A DNA stretch of 64,000 bases, taken from assembly GCA_964608965.1 (NCBI GenBank), contig CAZSPZ010000005.1, positions 1 to 64,000 on the forward strand, written 5' to 3'. Below, piece by piece: positions 8,556 through 18,423 of the stretch. The notes beneath the pieces are model-generated. The model saw only the letters and a program-made list of their open reading frames with translations, was not told the DNA's origin and made no database searches. The translations under genes were made by a program, and so were the position numbers. Position 1 is the stretch's first letter; every line of letters starts with the position of its first letter. Source of the stretch: UBA10908 sp964608965 (GTDB lineage: Bacteria; Bacillota; Clostridia; Peptostreptococcales; Anaerovoracaceae).

Positions 8556-9481
8556 GCATAGTATACATGGGAACTCCGGATTTTGCCGTGGCGCCTCTCA
8601 TCGCGCTGTGCGATGCGGGTTACGAAATTGCCCTGGTCGTTACAAAACCGGATAAACCCAAAGGCAGGGGAAACAAGCTTCAGAGCTGCCCTGTAAAACT
8701 GGAGGCTGAACGCAGAGGCCTTTGTGTCGCGACGCCGGAAAAAATAAAAGGCAACGAGGAATTTATCGGCAGAATCAGAGGTCTCAAACCCGAACTGATC
8801 GTCGTTGCCGCCTATGGCAAATTACTTCCCGCAGAACTTTTGAACATACCTGAGCGCGGCTGTGTCAACATACACGGATCTTTGCTCCCGCTATACAGAG
8901 GCGCCGCGCCTATTCATCGCGCTGTGATGGACGGTTGCAAAGAAACCGGTGTAACGCTTATGTATATGGCCGAAGGGCTTGATACCGGCGATATGATCGC
9001 AAAAGCGGTTACATTCGTCGGGAACAAAACCACTGCGATGCTGCACGAGGAACTTTCCCGTATGGGCGCGGATCTTTTAATTGCAGAGCTGCCCGCAATT
9101 TTAAACGGAACGGCAGGCAGAATTGCCCAGTCGGATGCGGATGCAACGTATGCTCCCATGGTTTTTAAGGAAGACGGCTATGTGAATTTTTCCAAAACAC
9201 CAAAAGAAATCTGTGCATTGATCAGGGGAATGAATTCGTGGCCGTGCGCTTCAACTTTATACATGGGTCAAAGGATGAAAATCTATTCGGCCGAACCCTC
9301 CGAAGAAGTAAGCGATGCCCCTTCCGGAACAATATTGTCCGTCAATCAAAACGGTATAAAAGTATCCTGCGGAAATGGCACCGTTCTACTGAAAAAGATT
9401 CAAATGCCGGGGAAAAGAGCCATGGAAGTTTCCGAGTATCTTTTGGGAAACAAAATTGAAATCGGAACCGTTTTAGAGTAA
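8552..9481 (+). CDS. fmt: Methionyl-tRNA formyltransferase
   Basis: A 309-residue enzyme that formylates initiator Met-tRNA using 10-formyltetrahydrofolate. The N-terminal domain shows VYMGTPDFAV at the start and the catalytic NIHGSLLPLYRGAAP segment (about 107-121), with the downstream GVTLMYM and LDTGDM motifs. The C-terminal domain (from about residue 205) is the tRNA-binding part. Translation is coupled to def through the ATGA overlap at 8552-8555. Length is typical. Confidence 0.96.
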   Translation: MSIVYMGTPDFAVAPLIALCDAGYEIALVVTKPDKPKGRGNKLQSCPVKLEAERRGLCVATPEKIKGNEEFIGRIRGLKPELIVVAAYGKLLPAELLNIPERGCVNIHGSLLPLYRGAAPIHRAVMDGCKETGVTLMYMAEGLDTGDMIAKAVTFVGNKTTAMLHEELSRMGADLLIAELPAILNGTAGRIAQSDADATYAPMVFKEDGYVNFSKTPKEICALIRGMNSWPCASTLYMGQRMKIYSAEPSEEVSDAPSGTILSVNQNGIKVSCGNGTVLLKKIQMPGKRAMEVSEYLLGNKIEIGTVLE

Positions 9482-9531
9482 AATACAATTTGATGAACAA
9501 TTAGAGAGCGTTCACAGAAAGGGATAAAAAA

Positions 9532-10215
9532 ATGGGATACTATTCTTCGATGATTTATTTGCTGCCTGCCATCCTCTTTGCGATGTATGCACAGGCAAAG
9601 GTTTCTTCTGCTTACAGACGTTATTCCAACGTTGCCAATTCCAGCAGACTCACAGGAGCTGAGGCTGCGCGGAGAATACTGGATGCCAACGGGCTTTCCA
9701 ACGTGCCGATTAATCGCATACAGGGGAAATTGACAGACAATTACAATCCATTAAATAAAACTATGAATCTTTCGGCAGCGGTTTACGACAATCCGTCCAT
9801 CGCTTCGATCAGCATTGCAGCGCACGAGTCCGGCCATGCCATTCAAGACAGCCAGGCGTATGCGCCGCTTAAACTGAGAAATTCTATTGTACCGGTCGTC
9901 AATCTGGGTTCCATGGCTGCATGGCCTTTGCTGTTCCTTGGCCTTATTATCGGTCCCGGCACAGGTGATTTGTTGTTTAACATCGGCGTCATTATGTTCA
10001 TGTCTGTCGTGGTCTTCCATGTGATTACTCTGCCGGTAGAGTTTGACGCCAGCAAAAGAGCGATTGCTCAATTGGAAGGAATCGGCGCCGTCTCCTCTCA
10101 GGAGGAGGCCGGGGCAGCCAAAGCGGTTCTCAGTGCGGCGGCGATGACCTATATCGCAGCATTGGCCATGGCGATTGCCAACCTGGTTCGTATATTCATG
10201 ATGCGTCGCAATTAG
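9532..10215 (+). CDS. Membrane zinc metallopeptidase (YugP-like)
   Basis: A 227-residue membrane protein. The HESGH zinc motif is at residues 98-102, following an N-terminal membrane helix (about 6-20) and preceding two to three further helices (about 115-160 and 197-222). This is the architecture of the YugP-type neutral zinc metallopeptidase family commonly found between fmt and rsmB in Clostridia. Its substrate is unknown. The site AAAGGG precedes ATG 9532. It belongs to the same run as fmt, 50 bases upstream, and rsmB, 7 bases downstream. Confidence 0.88.
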   Translation: MGYYSSMIYLLPAILFAMYAQAKVSSAYRRYSNVANSSRLTGAEAARRILDANGLSNVPINRIQGKLTDNYNPLNKTMNLSAAVYDNPSIASISIAAHESGHAIQDSQAYAPLKLRNSIVPVVNLGSMAAWPLLFLGLIIGPGTGDLLFNIGVIMFMSVVVFHVITLPVEFDASKRAIAQLEGIGAVSSQEEAGAAKAVLSAAAMTYIAALAMAIANLVRIFMMRRN

Positions 10216-10222
10216 GCTTCCT

Positions 10223-11506
10223 ATGGATAGGGACAGACGCGCCGTATTTTTAATATTAAAAGACATAGAGGATAAGGTTTCTTATTCAAATTTGGCTTTA
10301 AACGTTTACTTGAAAGACGCAGAGATCAATTCTCCGGCCTTTGTCCGGGAAATGGTTTACGGCACCTTAAAGCAGCAGATCCTTTTAGATTATAATCTCG
10401 ATTGTTTATTGCGAAAACCCGGAACAAAGCTGAAAACAAACGAGCGTGTTTTGCTGCGCATGGGATTGTATCAGCTGCTTTTTATGGACTCGGTGACAGA
10501 TTATGCCGCCGTGGACGAAACGGTAAAACTTGCAGGCAAGTTTGTGAAAGGCCAGCAAGGTTTTATCAACGGGGTTCTCCGAAGTTTTGTCAGAAACGGA
10601 AAACTTCTGCTTTTGCCCGATCCCGCAGATCAGACAGCGTATTTGTCCGTAAAATATTCGTACCGTCCTTGGATCGTATCTTTATGGGTGGATGCCTACG
10701 GCGTGGACACTGCCGTGGAATTGATGCAAGCCGGTAATGCGGTCCCTCCGCTGACTTTGAGAACAAACCTGCTGAAAGTCGGTCGTGACGATTTAGTCAA
10801 CAGACTCCAGTCGCTTGGCTATGTGGCTGAAAGCGGAAAATATTCAGATACGGCAATCATTGCCAGGGGCGGCGAGATTTTATCCGACAGCATGTATCAA
10901 GACGGATTGTTTTCCGTTCAAGATGAAAGTTCTCAGATGGCCATAGCATTGCTTGACCCAAAACCCGGCGAAACCTTCGTCGACCTTTGTGCCGCTCCCG
11001 GAGGAAAAACTTTTGCTGCCGCCGAAAAAATGAAGGACAGCGGCAAAGTGTATGCTTTTGATATCTACCCTCAAAAAATAGCGCACATGCAGCAGGAAGC
11101 GGAAAGACTGGGAATCAAAAGCGTTACGGCCGCGGTTTGGGACGGCACCGTTGTTAATCCCCAACTTTTGCAATCGGCTGATTGCGTCTTAGTCGACGCT
11201 CCTTGCAGCGGGCTTGGCGTAATACGAAGAAAGCCTGAAATCAAACTGAAATCGGAAAGAGAGAACAAAGTATTGCTAAAGGAAAAGCAGCTTCTCCTTC
11301 TTTCTGTTGCAAGCAATTACGTAAAACCGGCAGGAAGGCTGATGTACAGCACCTGCACAATCAATCCGGAAGAAAATGACAGTATTGCAGATACATTTTT
11401 AAAAAGCCACGCCGATTTTGTTCAGGAGGAGCGTCGACAATTGCTTCCTTCTGTCGACGGAACGGATGGTTTTTATATCTGTCTGATGAGGAGGCAGAAT
11501 GATTAG
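10223..11506 (+). CDS. rsmB: 16S rRNA (cytosine-967-C5)-methyltransferase RsmB
   Basis: A 427-residue protein. Residues 1-130 are a NusB-like RNA-binding domain; the rest is a SAM-dependent RNA m5C methyltransferase. The SAM loop is DLCAAPGGKTFAAAEKM, and the two motif cysteines lie in DAPCSGLGVIRRKPEI and STCTINPEENDS, the pair used for catalysis and product release in this family. The start ATG 10223 has a weak ribosome binding site, consistent with coupling to the peptidase gene. The 3' end overlaps prpC by 8 bases. Confidence 0.95.
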   Translation: MDRDRRAVFLILKDIEDKVSYSNLALNVYLKDAEINSPAFVREMVYGTLKQQILLDYNLDCLLRKPGTKLKTNERVLLRMGLYQLLFMDSVTDYAAVDETVKLAGKFVKGQQGFINGVLRSFVRNGKLLLLPDPADQTAYLSVKYSYRPWIVSLWVDAYGVDTAVELMQAGNAVPPLTLRTNLLKVGRDDLVNRLQSLGYVAESGKYSDTAIIARGGEILSDSMYQDGLFSVQDESSQMAIALLDPKPGETFVDLCAAPGGKTFAAAEKMKDSGKVYAFDIYPQKIAHMQQEAERLGIKSVTAAVWDGTVVNPQLLQSADCVLVDAPCSGLGVIRRKPEIKLKSERENKVLLKEKQLLLLSVASNYVKPAGRLMYSTCTINPEENDSIADTFLKSHADFVQEERRQLLPSVDGTDGFYICLMRRQND

Positions 11507-12230
11507 TATAGGATTTAAAACCGACAGAGGGGTTAAAAGAGAAGGAAACGAAGACGCATTGTTCGTCTTGCCCGAGCAGCAGCTCTATATTGTGGCAGAC
11601 GGCGTAGGCGGACACAATTCAGGCGAGCTGGCCAGTCGGCTGGCTGTCGGCTACATTGCGCAATATGTAGCGCTGCACCCGTTATCTCAAGTAAGAGGCA
11701 AATCCGGTCTTCGCGCTTATTTCAAAACATGTGTGGAGGGCGCCAACGAGCTGATTTATAAAAAAGCCGAAAGCGAAGGCGAAAACGAGGGGATGGCCAC
11801 GACCGTTGTTCTGTGTTATCTCAACGAAGAGGTCGCATATGTCGTAAACGTCGGAGACAGCAGGGCTTATCTTATAAGAGAAAATACCATCCGGCAGATC
11901 ACAGAGGATCACACCTGCGTTCAGTCCATGATAAAATCCGGGATGTTGACGACAGACCAGGCCATGGCGCATCCGGATCGCAATATGATTACAAGAGCTA
12001 TCGGCGGAGAGCCCACCGTCGTTCCTGATTTCTTTCGTTTTGACACGTATGCGGGAGACATCATTCTGCTGTGTACCGATGGGTTGTACGGAGAAATGTC
12101 GGCAGAACAGATTCTTGAATCGGCCATAAAACCTAAGACAATGCACCGCCTGGCCAGCGATTTGGTAGAAGAAGCAAATCAGCGCGGCGGTAAGGACAAC
12201 ATATCCGTCATATGCATCAAGATACAGTAA
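11499..12230 (+). CDS. prpC: PP2C-type serine/threonine phosphatase PrpC/Stp
   Basis: A 243-residue PPM-family phosphatase. The Mg/Mn-binding aspartates are seen in VADGVGGHNSGE (motif D-G), NVGDSRAYLI, CTDGLYGE and GGKDNISVI, in the usual order. It removes phosphate from proteins modified by the neighbouring PASTA kinase. GAGGAGG lies inside the rsmB end at good distance from ATG 11499. The prpC-prkC pair next to rsmB and rsgA is the conserved Firmicutes layout. Confidence 0.95.
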   Translation: MISIGFKTDRGVKREGNEDALFVLPEQQLYIVADGVGGHNSGELASRLAVGYIAQYVALHPLSQVRGKSGLRAYFKTCVEGANELIYKKAESEGENEGMATTVVLCYLNEEVAYVVNVGDSRAYLIRENTIRQITEDHTCVQSMIKSGMLTTDQAMAHPDRNMITRAIGGEPTVVPDFFRFDTYAGDIILLCTDGLYGEMSAEQILESAIKPKTMHRLASDLVEEANQRGGKDNISVICIKIQ

Positions 12231-12247
12231 CGGGAGGAATATCATCT

Positions 12248-14248
12248 ATGGGAAGCAGGATATTGGCCGGCAGATATGAGTTGTTGGAAAAAATCGGCGA
12301 AGGCGGAATGGCCGTTGTGTTTAAAGCAAGGGATCGACTGCTCAACCGACATGTTGCAATAAAGATACTCAAGCCGGAATTTACAAAAGATATGGTGTTC
12401 ATCGAAAGCTTCCGCCGGGAGTCGCAGACTGCAGCAGGCTTGGTGCATCCCAATATCGTCAACGTATACGACGTGGGCAAAGAAGGAAATATTTATTATA
12501 TTGTCATGGAGTTGATTGACGGCAAACCTTTATCGGAAGTGATTAAAGAAGAAGGCGCCTTGGATCCCAAACGCGCGACGACCATCACGAGGCAGATTGC
12601 CTCCGCGTTGGCAGCCGCTCATAAACACCAGCTGATCCACCGGGATGTTAAACCGCATAATATTATGCTCACAGCAGAAGGTGTGGCAAAGATTACGGAT
12701 TTCGGCATAGCCAAAGCGATTTCGACGGGGACGCTTGTAGGATCAAAGCAGGAAGCGGTGATGGGCTCTGTTCATTACTTCTCTCCCGAACAAGCCAGAG
12801 GCGGTTATGTGGACGAAAAGTCGGATCTGTATTCGCTGGGTATCGTTTTGTACGAAATGCTCACAGGGAAAGTTCCTTTCGACGGAGATACCGCCGTCGC
12901 TGTGGCCGTCAAACATATGAACGAAACGATGGTGCCGCCTTCTAAAATAAACGCTGACATACCGGCGGATTTGGAAGAAATCGTCATGAAAGCGACGAGT
13001 AAGCTGCAGATCAACAGGTACAAAAATGCGGACGAAATGATCACAGCGCTTAGCTTTGTAAAATATTCGAAACCTGTCGCAGGGCTGCCCGCAGAAGCCG
13101 GAAGGCACGCTTCGGGCGCAGCGGACAACAATTCAAAACTCACAAACGGAGACGCTTTGCAGGAGGAAGAAAGAACGGGTAGACATAATACGGCAGATGC
13201 AAATAAAGGGAAAGGCAAGAACAAAGGGAAAAAGAAAGTAGTATTTCACCCCGAAAAGCTTACGATTATCATCCTGGCGTTAATACTTGCTATCCCCGTC
13301 AGCGGACTAATATATAAAGCGATTATGAGCTCGGGTGGCGAGAAGGAAATTAAAGTGCCTGATGTCGTAGGCATGACGCAGGAGCTTGCTGCCGAAACTT
13401 TGACGCCTGCAGGCCTTGTCTTGGAAATCGATATGGAACTTCCCAGCAGCGTTTACGCGGAAGGCGAGATCATCTCCCAATCGCCAAAGGCGGAAGCTGT
13501 CGTAAAAACCGGAAGTATCATCCGCGTTAATATCAGCAAAGGCGAAGTGGATGGCATGGTTCCGGGCGTAGAGGGAAAACCGCTCTCCGGCGCAAAATAT
13601 ATATTGGAAACATATGGCTATAAGGCCGGAACAGTGACAGGAGCCAACAGCGACAATGTCCCTGCGGGAATCGTTATTTCCCAAAAACCTGAAAAGGGAA
13701 CCGTCCTTGGCGACGGCGGATCGGTCAACTTAGTTGTAAGCCTCGGACCCGAATTCGGCGAATTTGATGTCATCGATTTACGAGGGATGACTTTAACGCA
13801 GGCAACTTCCTCTATCGAAAGCATGGGTCTTTCCGTGGGAGCAATCACCTACACCGAAAATGCTTCTGTGGAAGAGGATTGTATTATATCGCACAGCCCG
13901 GGCCCCGGAACAGTGGTTACAGAGCCGATCGAAGTGGATCTTGTTGTGAGCAAAGGCTCCGGCGCGGCGGATCCGACAGACCCGGAAGACATTCCGGATA
14001 CGGATTCGGTTGAGATCACGCTGGACTTTTCGCTGGCAGAAAATGATGAATTCCTGCTTACCGTAAACGTTGCGGACGGCGTATCCGATCCAAGGACGCC
14101 CATCAGCAAACAGCCAAGGACTAAAGACGACGATTCCGAGGTGATAACGGTTACAGGCGCAGGTCGAAACGGCACTGTGAAAGTATGGTACGATAACGCG
14201 CTCGTCTACGACCTTACCGTTGATTTTGTCAACGGAGAAATTGAATGA
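12248..14248 (+). CDS. prkC: PASTA-domain serine/threonine protein kinase PrkC/Stk
   Basis: About 666 residues from the chosen start. The cytoplasmic kinase domain (about 1-265) has the loop GEGGMAVV, catalytic HRDVKPHNIML and ITDFGIAKA. A low-complexity Lys/Gly-rich linker leads to one membrane helix (LTIIILALILAIPVSGLIY). Outside are three PASTA repeats starting at IKVPDVVGM, the EVDGMVPGVEG copy and FDVIDLRGM, then a Thr/Asp-rich linker and a further beta-rich C-terminal domain. PASTA repeats bind muropeptides and tie the kinase to cell wall state and spore germination. ATG 12248 is preferred over 12212 because GGGAGGAAT lies 7-12 bases before it. It overlaps rsgA by ATGA. Confidence 0.95.
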   Translation: MGSRILAGRYELLEKIGEGGMAVVFKARDRLLNRHVAIKILKPEFTKDMVFIESFRRESQTAAGLVHPNIVNVYDVGKEGNIYYIVMELIDGKPLSEVIKEEGALDPKRATTITRQIASALAAAHKHQLIHRDVKPHNIMLTAEGVAKITDFGIAKAISTGTLVGSKQEAVMGSVHYFSPEQARGGYVDEKSDLYSLGIVLYEMLTGKVPFDGDTAVAVAVKHMNETMVPPSKINADIPADLEEIVMKATSKLQINRYKNADEMITALSFVKYSKPVAGLPAEAGRHASGAADNNSKLTNGDALQEEERTGRHNTADANKGKGKNKGKKKVVFHPEKLTIIILALILAIPVSGLIYKAIMSSGGEKEIKVPDVVGMTQELAAETLTPAGLVLEIDMELPSSVYAEGEIISQSPKAEAVVKTGSIIRVNISKGEVDGMVPGVEGKPLSGAKYILETYGYKAGTVTGANSDNVPAGIVISQKPEKGTVLGDGGSVNLVVSLGPEFGEFDVIDLRGMTLTQATSSIESMGLSVGAITYTENASVEEDCIISHSPGPGTVVTEPIEVDLVVSKGSGAADPTDPEDIPDTDSVEITLDFSLAENDEFLLTVNVADGVSDPRTPISKQPRTKDDDSEVITVTGAGRNGTVKVWYDNALVYDLTVDFVNGEIE

Positions 14249-15108
14249 CAGGAGTCATCGTCAAAGGCATCGGCGGATTCTATTACGTCCTTGCCGACGG
14301 CCGCATCCACGAGTGTAAAGCTCGAGGCATATTCCGAAAAGATCACATTACGCCTATGGTAGGGGATCGGGTGGAAATGGGAATTTCTGTTGACGGTCAG
14401 GCCACCGTGGATGCCATCTTGCCGAGAATCAACTGCTTCCAAAGACCTCCCGTGGCCAATGTGGAAACAATGGTGCTTGTGGCTGCCGCTATGGACCCCG
14501 AGCCCAATATGTTTCTGCTCGATCGTTTTACGGTAGCCGCCGCGGAGGCGGGTGCCGATGTCATTCTCTGTGTAAACAAGACAGATCTTGCAGAACCTTC
14601 CGTGTTGGAAGAATTCACTCAAATTTATTCGACAGTCTATCCGTTGTTTTTCGTCAGCGGAAAAACCGGGGCGGGCATGGACGAATTGAGAAATGCTCTT
14701 CATGGAAAACAGGCTGCTCTTGCAGGACCTTCCGGCGTCGGAAAATCAACGCTATTAAACGCTTTGCTTGGCTCAGAACGAAATCTTACGGGAACACTCA
14801 GCGAAAAGACTTCCAGAGGCAAGCACACGACCCGTCATACGGAATTGTTTGCAGGCGAAGGACTCGCACTGTTTGACACGCCGGGCTTTACTTCTTTTGA
14901 ACTGACCGATGTGAGCGAAGCAGACTTGCAAAGTGATTTTCCGGAAATCGTTCCGTATATAGGCAAGTGCAGATTCGATGACTGCCGCCACATGAACGAG
15001 CCGGACTGTGCTGTAATCGCTGCCGTAACTTCGGGATGCGTACACAAAAGTCGCTATCATTCTTATAAAGAAATGCTAAAAACCATCAGAGAAAAAAAGA
15101 AATTTTAG
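14245..15108 (+). CDS. rsgA: Ribosome biogenesis GTPase RsgA (YjeQ)
   Basis: A 287-residue circularly permuted GTPase that checks late 30S assembly. An OB fold (about 1-65) precedes the G domain in permuted order: G4 NKTDL comes before Walker A GPSGVGKST, then G3 DTPGF. A C-terminal zinc-binding region holds CRFDDCRHMNEPDC and a following GC. It is translationally coupled to prkC and followed 9 bases on by rpe, a conserved arrangement. Confidence 0.96.
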   Translation: MTGVIVKGIGGFYYVLADGRIHECKARGIFRKDHITPMVGDRVEMGISVDGQATVDAILPRINCFQRPPVANVETMVLVAAAMDPEPNMFLLDRFTVAAAEAGADVILCVNKTDLAEPSVLEEFTQIYSTVYPLFFVSGKTGAGMDELRNALHGKQAALAGPSGVGKSTLLNALLGSERNLTGTLSEKTSRGKHTTRHTELFAGEGLALFDTPGFTSFELTDVSEADLQSDFPEIVPYIGKCRFDDCRHMNEPDCAVIAAVTSGCVHKSRYHSYKEMLKTIREKKKF

Positions 15109-15117
15109 GAGGTAGGT

Positions 15118-15774
15118 ATGGCTAAATTGGCACCGTCCATTTTATCTGCGGACTTTTCCAAACTGGGAGAGCAGATTTCGGAAGTCGAAAGAGGTGGAGC
15201 TGCGTACGTTCATATGGATGTGATGGACGGAACGTTTGTCCCCAATATTACTTTTGGTCAGCCTGTTATTCGCAGCCTGCTTGGAAAAACAAAGCTTCCT
15301 TTTGATATCCACCTTATGATTCAGCATCCGGAATTGCTTCTTTCGGAATTTGTGACGCCGCAGACCGAATATATCGTCGTGCACCAGGAGGCCTGCCTTC
15401 ATTTGCACCGGACGATTCAGCTTATAAAATCTCTTGGCGTAAAAGCCGGTATTGCGCTGAATCCTGCCACATCTCTTTCCACGATCGACTATATATTAGA
15501 AGATCTTGACATGGTCCTTTTGATGTCGGTGAATCCGGGTTTCGGCGGGCAGAAATTTATCCCTTCCTCTTGGGAAAAAATAAGAGCACTGGATAAATTA
15601 AGAAAAGAACGCAATCCCAACATGATGATCGAGCTGGACGGCGGAGTAAACCTTGATAATGTTGCCGATTTAAAAGCTGCCGGCGTAGATATTTTTGTGG
15701 CGGGAGCCGCAGTGTTCGGAGCGCCGGATATCGAGCAGCGCGTGCGGGATTTCGTGAAGATTATAGGAGAATAG
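15118..15774 (+). CDS. rpe: Ribulose-phosphate 3-epimerase
   Basis: A 218-residue TIM barrel converting ribulose-5-phosphate to xylulose-5-phosphate. Family motifs are clear: APSILSADF at the start, HMDVMDGTFVPNITFG with metal and catalytic residues, DIHLMI, VNPGFGGQKFI and ELDGGVN. AGGAGGTAGGT precedes the ATG. It is the last gene of the run from queH and is followed by a terminator. Confidence 0.97.
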   Translation: MAKLAPSILSADFSKLGEQISEVERGGAAYVHMDVMDGTFVPNITFGQPVIRSLLGKTKLPFDIHLMIQHPELLLSEFVTPQTEYIVVHQEACLHLHRTIQLIKSLGVKAGIALNPATSLSTIDYILEDLDMVLLMSVNPGFGGQKFIPSSWEKIRALDKLRKERNPNMMIELDGGVNLDNVADLKAAGVDIFVAGAAVFGAPDIEQRVRDFVKIIGE

Positions 15775-15830
15775 AGAGTGTCGGGGGAAATGGTCTTGAA
15801 ATAGTTGGGCGAAATCATGAAGAGAAACAC

Positions 15831-15857
15831 AAAACCGGGGAGGTATTCCCCGGTTTT
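15831..15857. terminator. Bidirectional terminator between rpe and the FGGY island
   Basis: AAAACCGGGG and CCCCGGTTTT form a perfect 10-bp stem with a 7-base loop. The adenines and thymines on both sides let it work from either strand, separating rpe from the converging kinase gene. Confidence 0.85.
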
Positions 15858-15886
15858 ATAAATCAGGATAAGCGATATGGTTACTA

Positions 15887-17383
15887 TTAGTCTTCAATCC
15901 ATTTTTTTGAGCGCTGGACGGCATTGTGCCAACTATAGAGAAGAGATTCACGTTGATCCGAACTCATATTCGGCTCGAAGCGCTTCGCCAGTTTCCAGTT
16001 TTCCGCCAAATCATAAATCGACTGAAAGTCGCCAATCCCCAAAGCCGCAAGATACGCAGCACCTAAAGCTTTAATTTCAGTAATCACCGGAACATCAACC
16101 GGGATGTTCAAAATGTCGGCTTGAAACTGCATCAAAAAATTATTCGCCACCGCAGCTCCATCGGCACGCATGATTTTAATTGGAATACTCGCATCCATAT
16201 TCATGATTGCCAGTATGTCTTTCACTTGATAGGCAATTGCCTCCAATGTGGCTCGAACAATCATTTCCTTTGTTGTTCCTCCGGTAATTCCAATGATCAT
16301 GCCTCTTGCATAGGAATCCCAATGTGGAGCGGCGAGTCCTGCAAAGGCCGGGACAAAATAAACGCCTCCATTGTTTTTTATCGAAAGAGCCATCTCTTCT
16401 GATTGAGAAGCGTCTTGGATTATATTCAACTTGTCTTTAAGCCAGTGCGTCGCAGCCCCTGCAATATAGATGCCTCCATCCAATGCGAATGTCATCTTGC
16501 CTTCAAGTCCCCATGCGACAGTCGTCAGAAGACCACTTTTAGAATAAATCGGCTTGTCACCCGTATTCATAAGCATGAAAGCGCCCGTTCCATAGGTCGT
16601 TTTAATGTTTCCGGGAGTGTAGCATGCCTGCCCAAACAGCGCCGCCTGTTGGTCGACTATAGAGCCGGAAATCGGAATCTTTGCGCCGAAGAAATCCAAG
16701 GGGTCGGTATAGCCATATATCATCGAACTGTCACATATTTCAGGGAGAATCTTCTTGTCGATTCCAAAGATATCCAGGATTTCATCATCCCATTGGCCTG
16801 TATGAATGTTGAAAAGCATGGTGCGGGACGCGGTGGAATAATCGGTGACATGAATATGTCCGTGCGTCATTTTCCATCTTATCCATGTGTCCATTGTGCC
16901 TGCAAGCAGTTTCCCGGCCTTAGCGTTTTCCATGGCGTACGGAACATTTTCTAAAATCCATTTTATTTTTGTCGCGCTGAAATAGGAGTCGATTATTAGC
17001 CCTGTTTTTTCTCGTATGATTTGGCCATATTTTTCAGTTAACGAATCTGCATATCGGGAAGTTCGCCGATCCTGCCAAACGATTGCGTTGTAGACGGGAA
17101 TGCCGGTGAACTTATCCCATAACATTACGGTCTCTCCCTGATGATCAATGCCAATACATGCAATCTCATCCGGTTTTGCCCCTGCCATGCTGACCGCCTC
17201 ATTTATGGATTCCAGAATCGCTTCCCAAATTTCCATGGGATCATGTTCAATCCATCCTGGCTTCGGAGAATATTGCTTATGTTCTTTGTATCCACGCCCA
17301 GCAACGCTCCATTTGGAATTTAGAAGCAAAACCGTATTACTGGTAGTTCCCTGATCCACACCTAAATAATATTTTGCAGCCAC
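15887..17383 (-). CDS. FGGY-family carbohydrate kinase, glycerol-kinase-like (copy 1)
   Basis: A 498-residue two-lobed FGGY kinase. GVDQGTTSNT (8-17) is the phosphate-binding start; DQQAALFGQ holds the catalytic-base aspartate (D244); GTGAFMLMNTG and YIAGAATHWL line the nucleotide side. Compared with GlpK, the residues for glycerol W103, Y134, D244 and F269 are kept, but the arginine of the NQRET motif is replaced: the motif reads HQGET with G83 and E84. The substrate is therefore probably not plain glycerol. The start is GTG 17383, 7 bases after GGAGG. It is close kin to the 19519-21015 copy and is the last gene of the minus-strand operon. Confidence 0.88.
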   Translation of the reverse strand: MAAKYYLGVDQGTTSNTVLLLNSKWSVAGRGYKEHKQYSPKPGWIEHDPMEIWEAILESINEAVSMAGAKPDEIACIGIDHQGETVMLWDKFTGIPVYNAIVWQDRRTSRYADSLTEKYGQIIREKTGLIIDSYFSATKIKWILENVPYAMENAKAGKLLAGTMDTWIRWKMTHGHIHVTDYSTASRTMLFNIHTGQWDDEILDIFGIDKKILPEICDSSMIYGYTDPLDFFGAKIPISGSIVDQQAALFGQACYTPGNIKTTYGTGAFMLMNTGDKPIYSKSGLLTTVAWGLEGKMTFALDGGIYIAGAATHWLKDKLNIIQDASQSEEMALSIKNNGGVYFVPAFAGLAAPHWDSYARGMIIGITGGTTKEMIVRATLEAIAYQVKDILAIMNMDASIPIKIMRADGAAVANNFLMQFQADILNIPVDVPVITEIKALGAAYLAALGIGDFQSIYDLAENWKLAKRFEPNMSSDQRESLLYSWHNAVQRSKKWIED

Positions 17384-17457
17384 GTCAATTCCTCCTGTTT
17401 GGGTAGTGTTTTTGAGACACTTGATGTATTATAAATGATTTCTGTTAATTGTCTAAG

Positions 17458-18354
17458 CTATAATATAATATTTTTCACGTTTGCAAGATCAAGTCCATTA
17501 AATCCCCGACTGCTTAGTCTTCCGGCTGTGCAATTTAAAAATCGTTGATAACATCTATTCATATGAGTATGATCAAAATAACCGCTGTCAAGCGCGATGT
17601 CCAGTAATAATTCGTCTTCCAGATGCTCCATCTCTTTCAATTTCTCAAGAGAAAACTGAAAACGCATAATTTCCGCGCACAACTTTGGAGATATGCCTAT
17701 CCAACGTTCGAATATTTTTCCGATATACCTCTCGCTGAACCCAACTTCTTTGGATAAAGTTGAGATTTTTATATTTCCGTTTTGACAATAAATTTTGTCG
17801 ATACATCGATTTAGTCCATAATGTACTGCATTATTATTCAGGTACAACGAACGCATTGGCTTTGAAAAAGCGAGCACGCGTTCTGAAAAATCGGATGCTT
17901 TTGTGAAAAGGGAAAAAAGAAGTTGGTAGTCAGGCAATATTTGGGATAGCGAGCAGGAACGATTTGAGAATGAGTTGATTGGCTCGTTTGTTAGCAATCG
18001 GAATCCGCCGGGAAGATAACGAGCGATAAAAGCAGTCTCGCCTTCGTAAAGCACAATTTTCTGGAGTTCCTCAAGTATCCCACAAAAGTAGGATTGAAAT
18101 CCATTTTTGCGAAGTACGAAAACAATTGAGACGCAAGCATCGGGAATAATAGGGTATTCATAGGGAGTACCCGTATTTTTACTTGGGTTTGGATGTATTT
18201 CCCAAAAATCGGAAACATAGCCGTAAAGAGGATGTCCGAAAGGGACATCTAACTCGTCTTGTATAAAAGAATCAAGTTTTATCTTATGCGGCGCATATTT
18301 AATTTTTTTCCTGTCTGATGCCAAATATTGTCTTTCGCTGATAAAATAAGTCAT
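17458..18354 (-). CDS. AraC-family transcriptional regulator
   Basis: A 298-residue regulator. Residues 1-150 resemble the sensor domain found in DUF6597-type AraC proteins (a DFWEIHPN segment, then PIIPDACVSIVFV). Residues about 190-285 are the paired helix-turn-helix: KISTLSKEVGFSERYIGKIF for the first helix pair and LLDIALDSGYFDHTHMNRCY for the second. It lies between the aminotransferase and copy 1 of the kinase on the same strand, so it is the likely local activator of this island, responding to its substrate. The start ATG 18354 follows AAGGATG. The DNA here looks more A+T-rich than the flanking housekeeping genes. Confidence 0.88.
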   Translation of the reverse strand: MTYFISERQYLASDRKKIKYAPHKIKLDSFIQDELDVPFGHPLYGYVSDFWEIHPNPSKNTGTPYEYPIIPDACVSIVFVLRKNGFQSYFCGILEELQKIVLYEGETAFIARYLPGGFRLLTNEPINSFSNRSCSLSQILPDYQLLFSLFTKASDFSERVLAFSKPMRSLYLNNNAVHYGLNRCIDKIYCQNGNIKISTLSKEVGFSERYIGKIFERWIGISPKLCAEIMRFQFSLEKLKEMEHLEDELLLDIALDSGYFDHTHMNRCYQRFLNCTAGRLSSRGFNGLDLANVKNIIL

Positions 18355-18423
18355 ATTTCATCCTTATCGGTAGGCCTTAGGACGCGCAATACTTATTGGA
18401 CTATTATACGCGAATTATTCAAA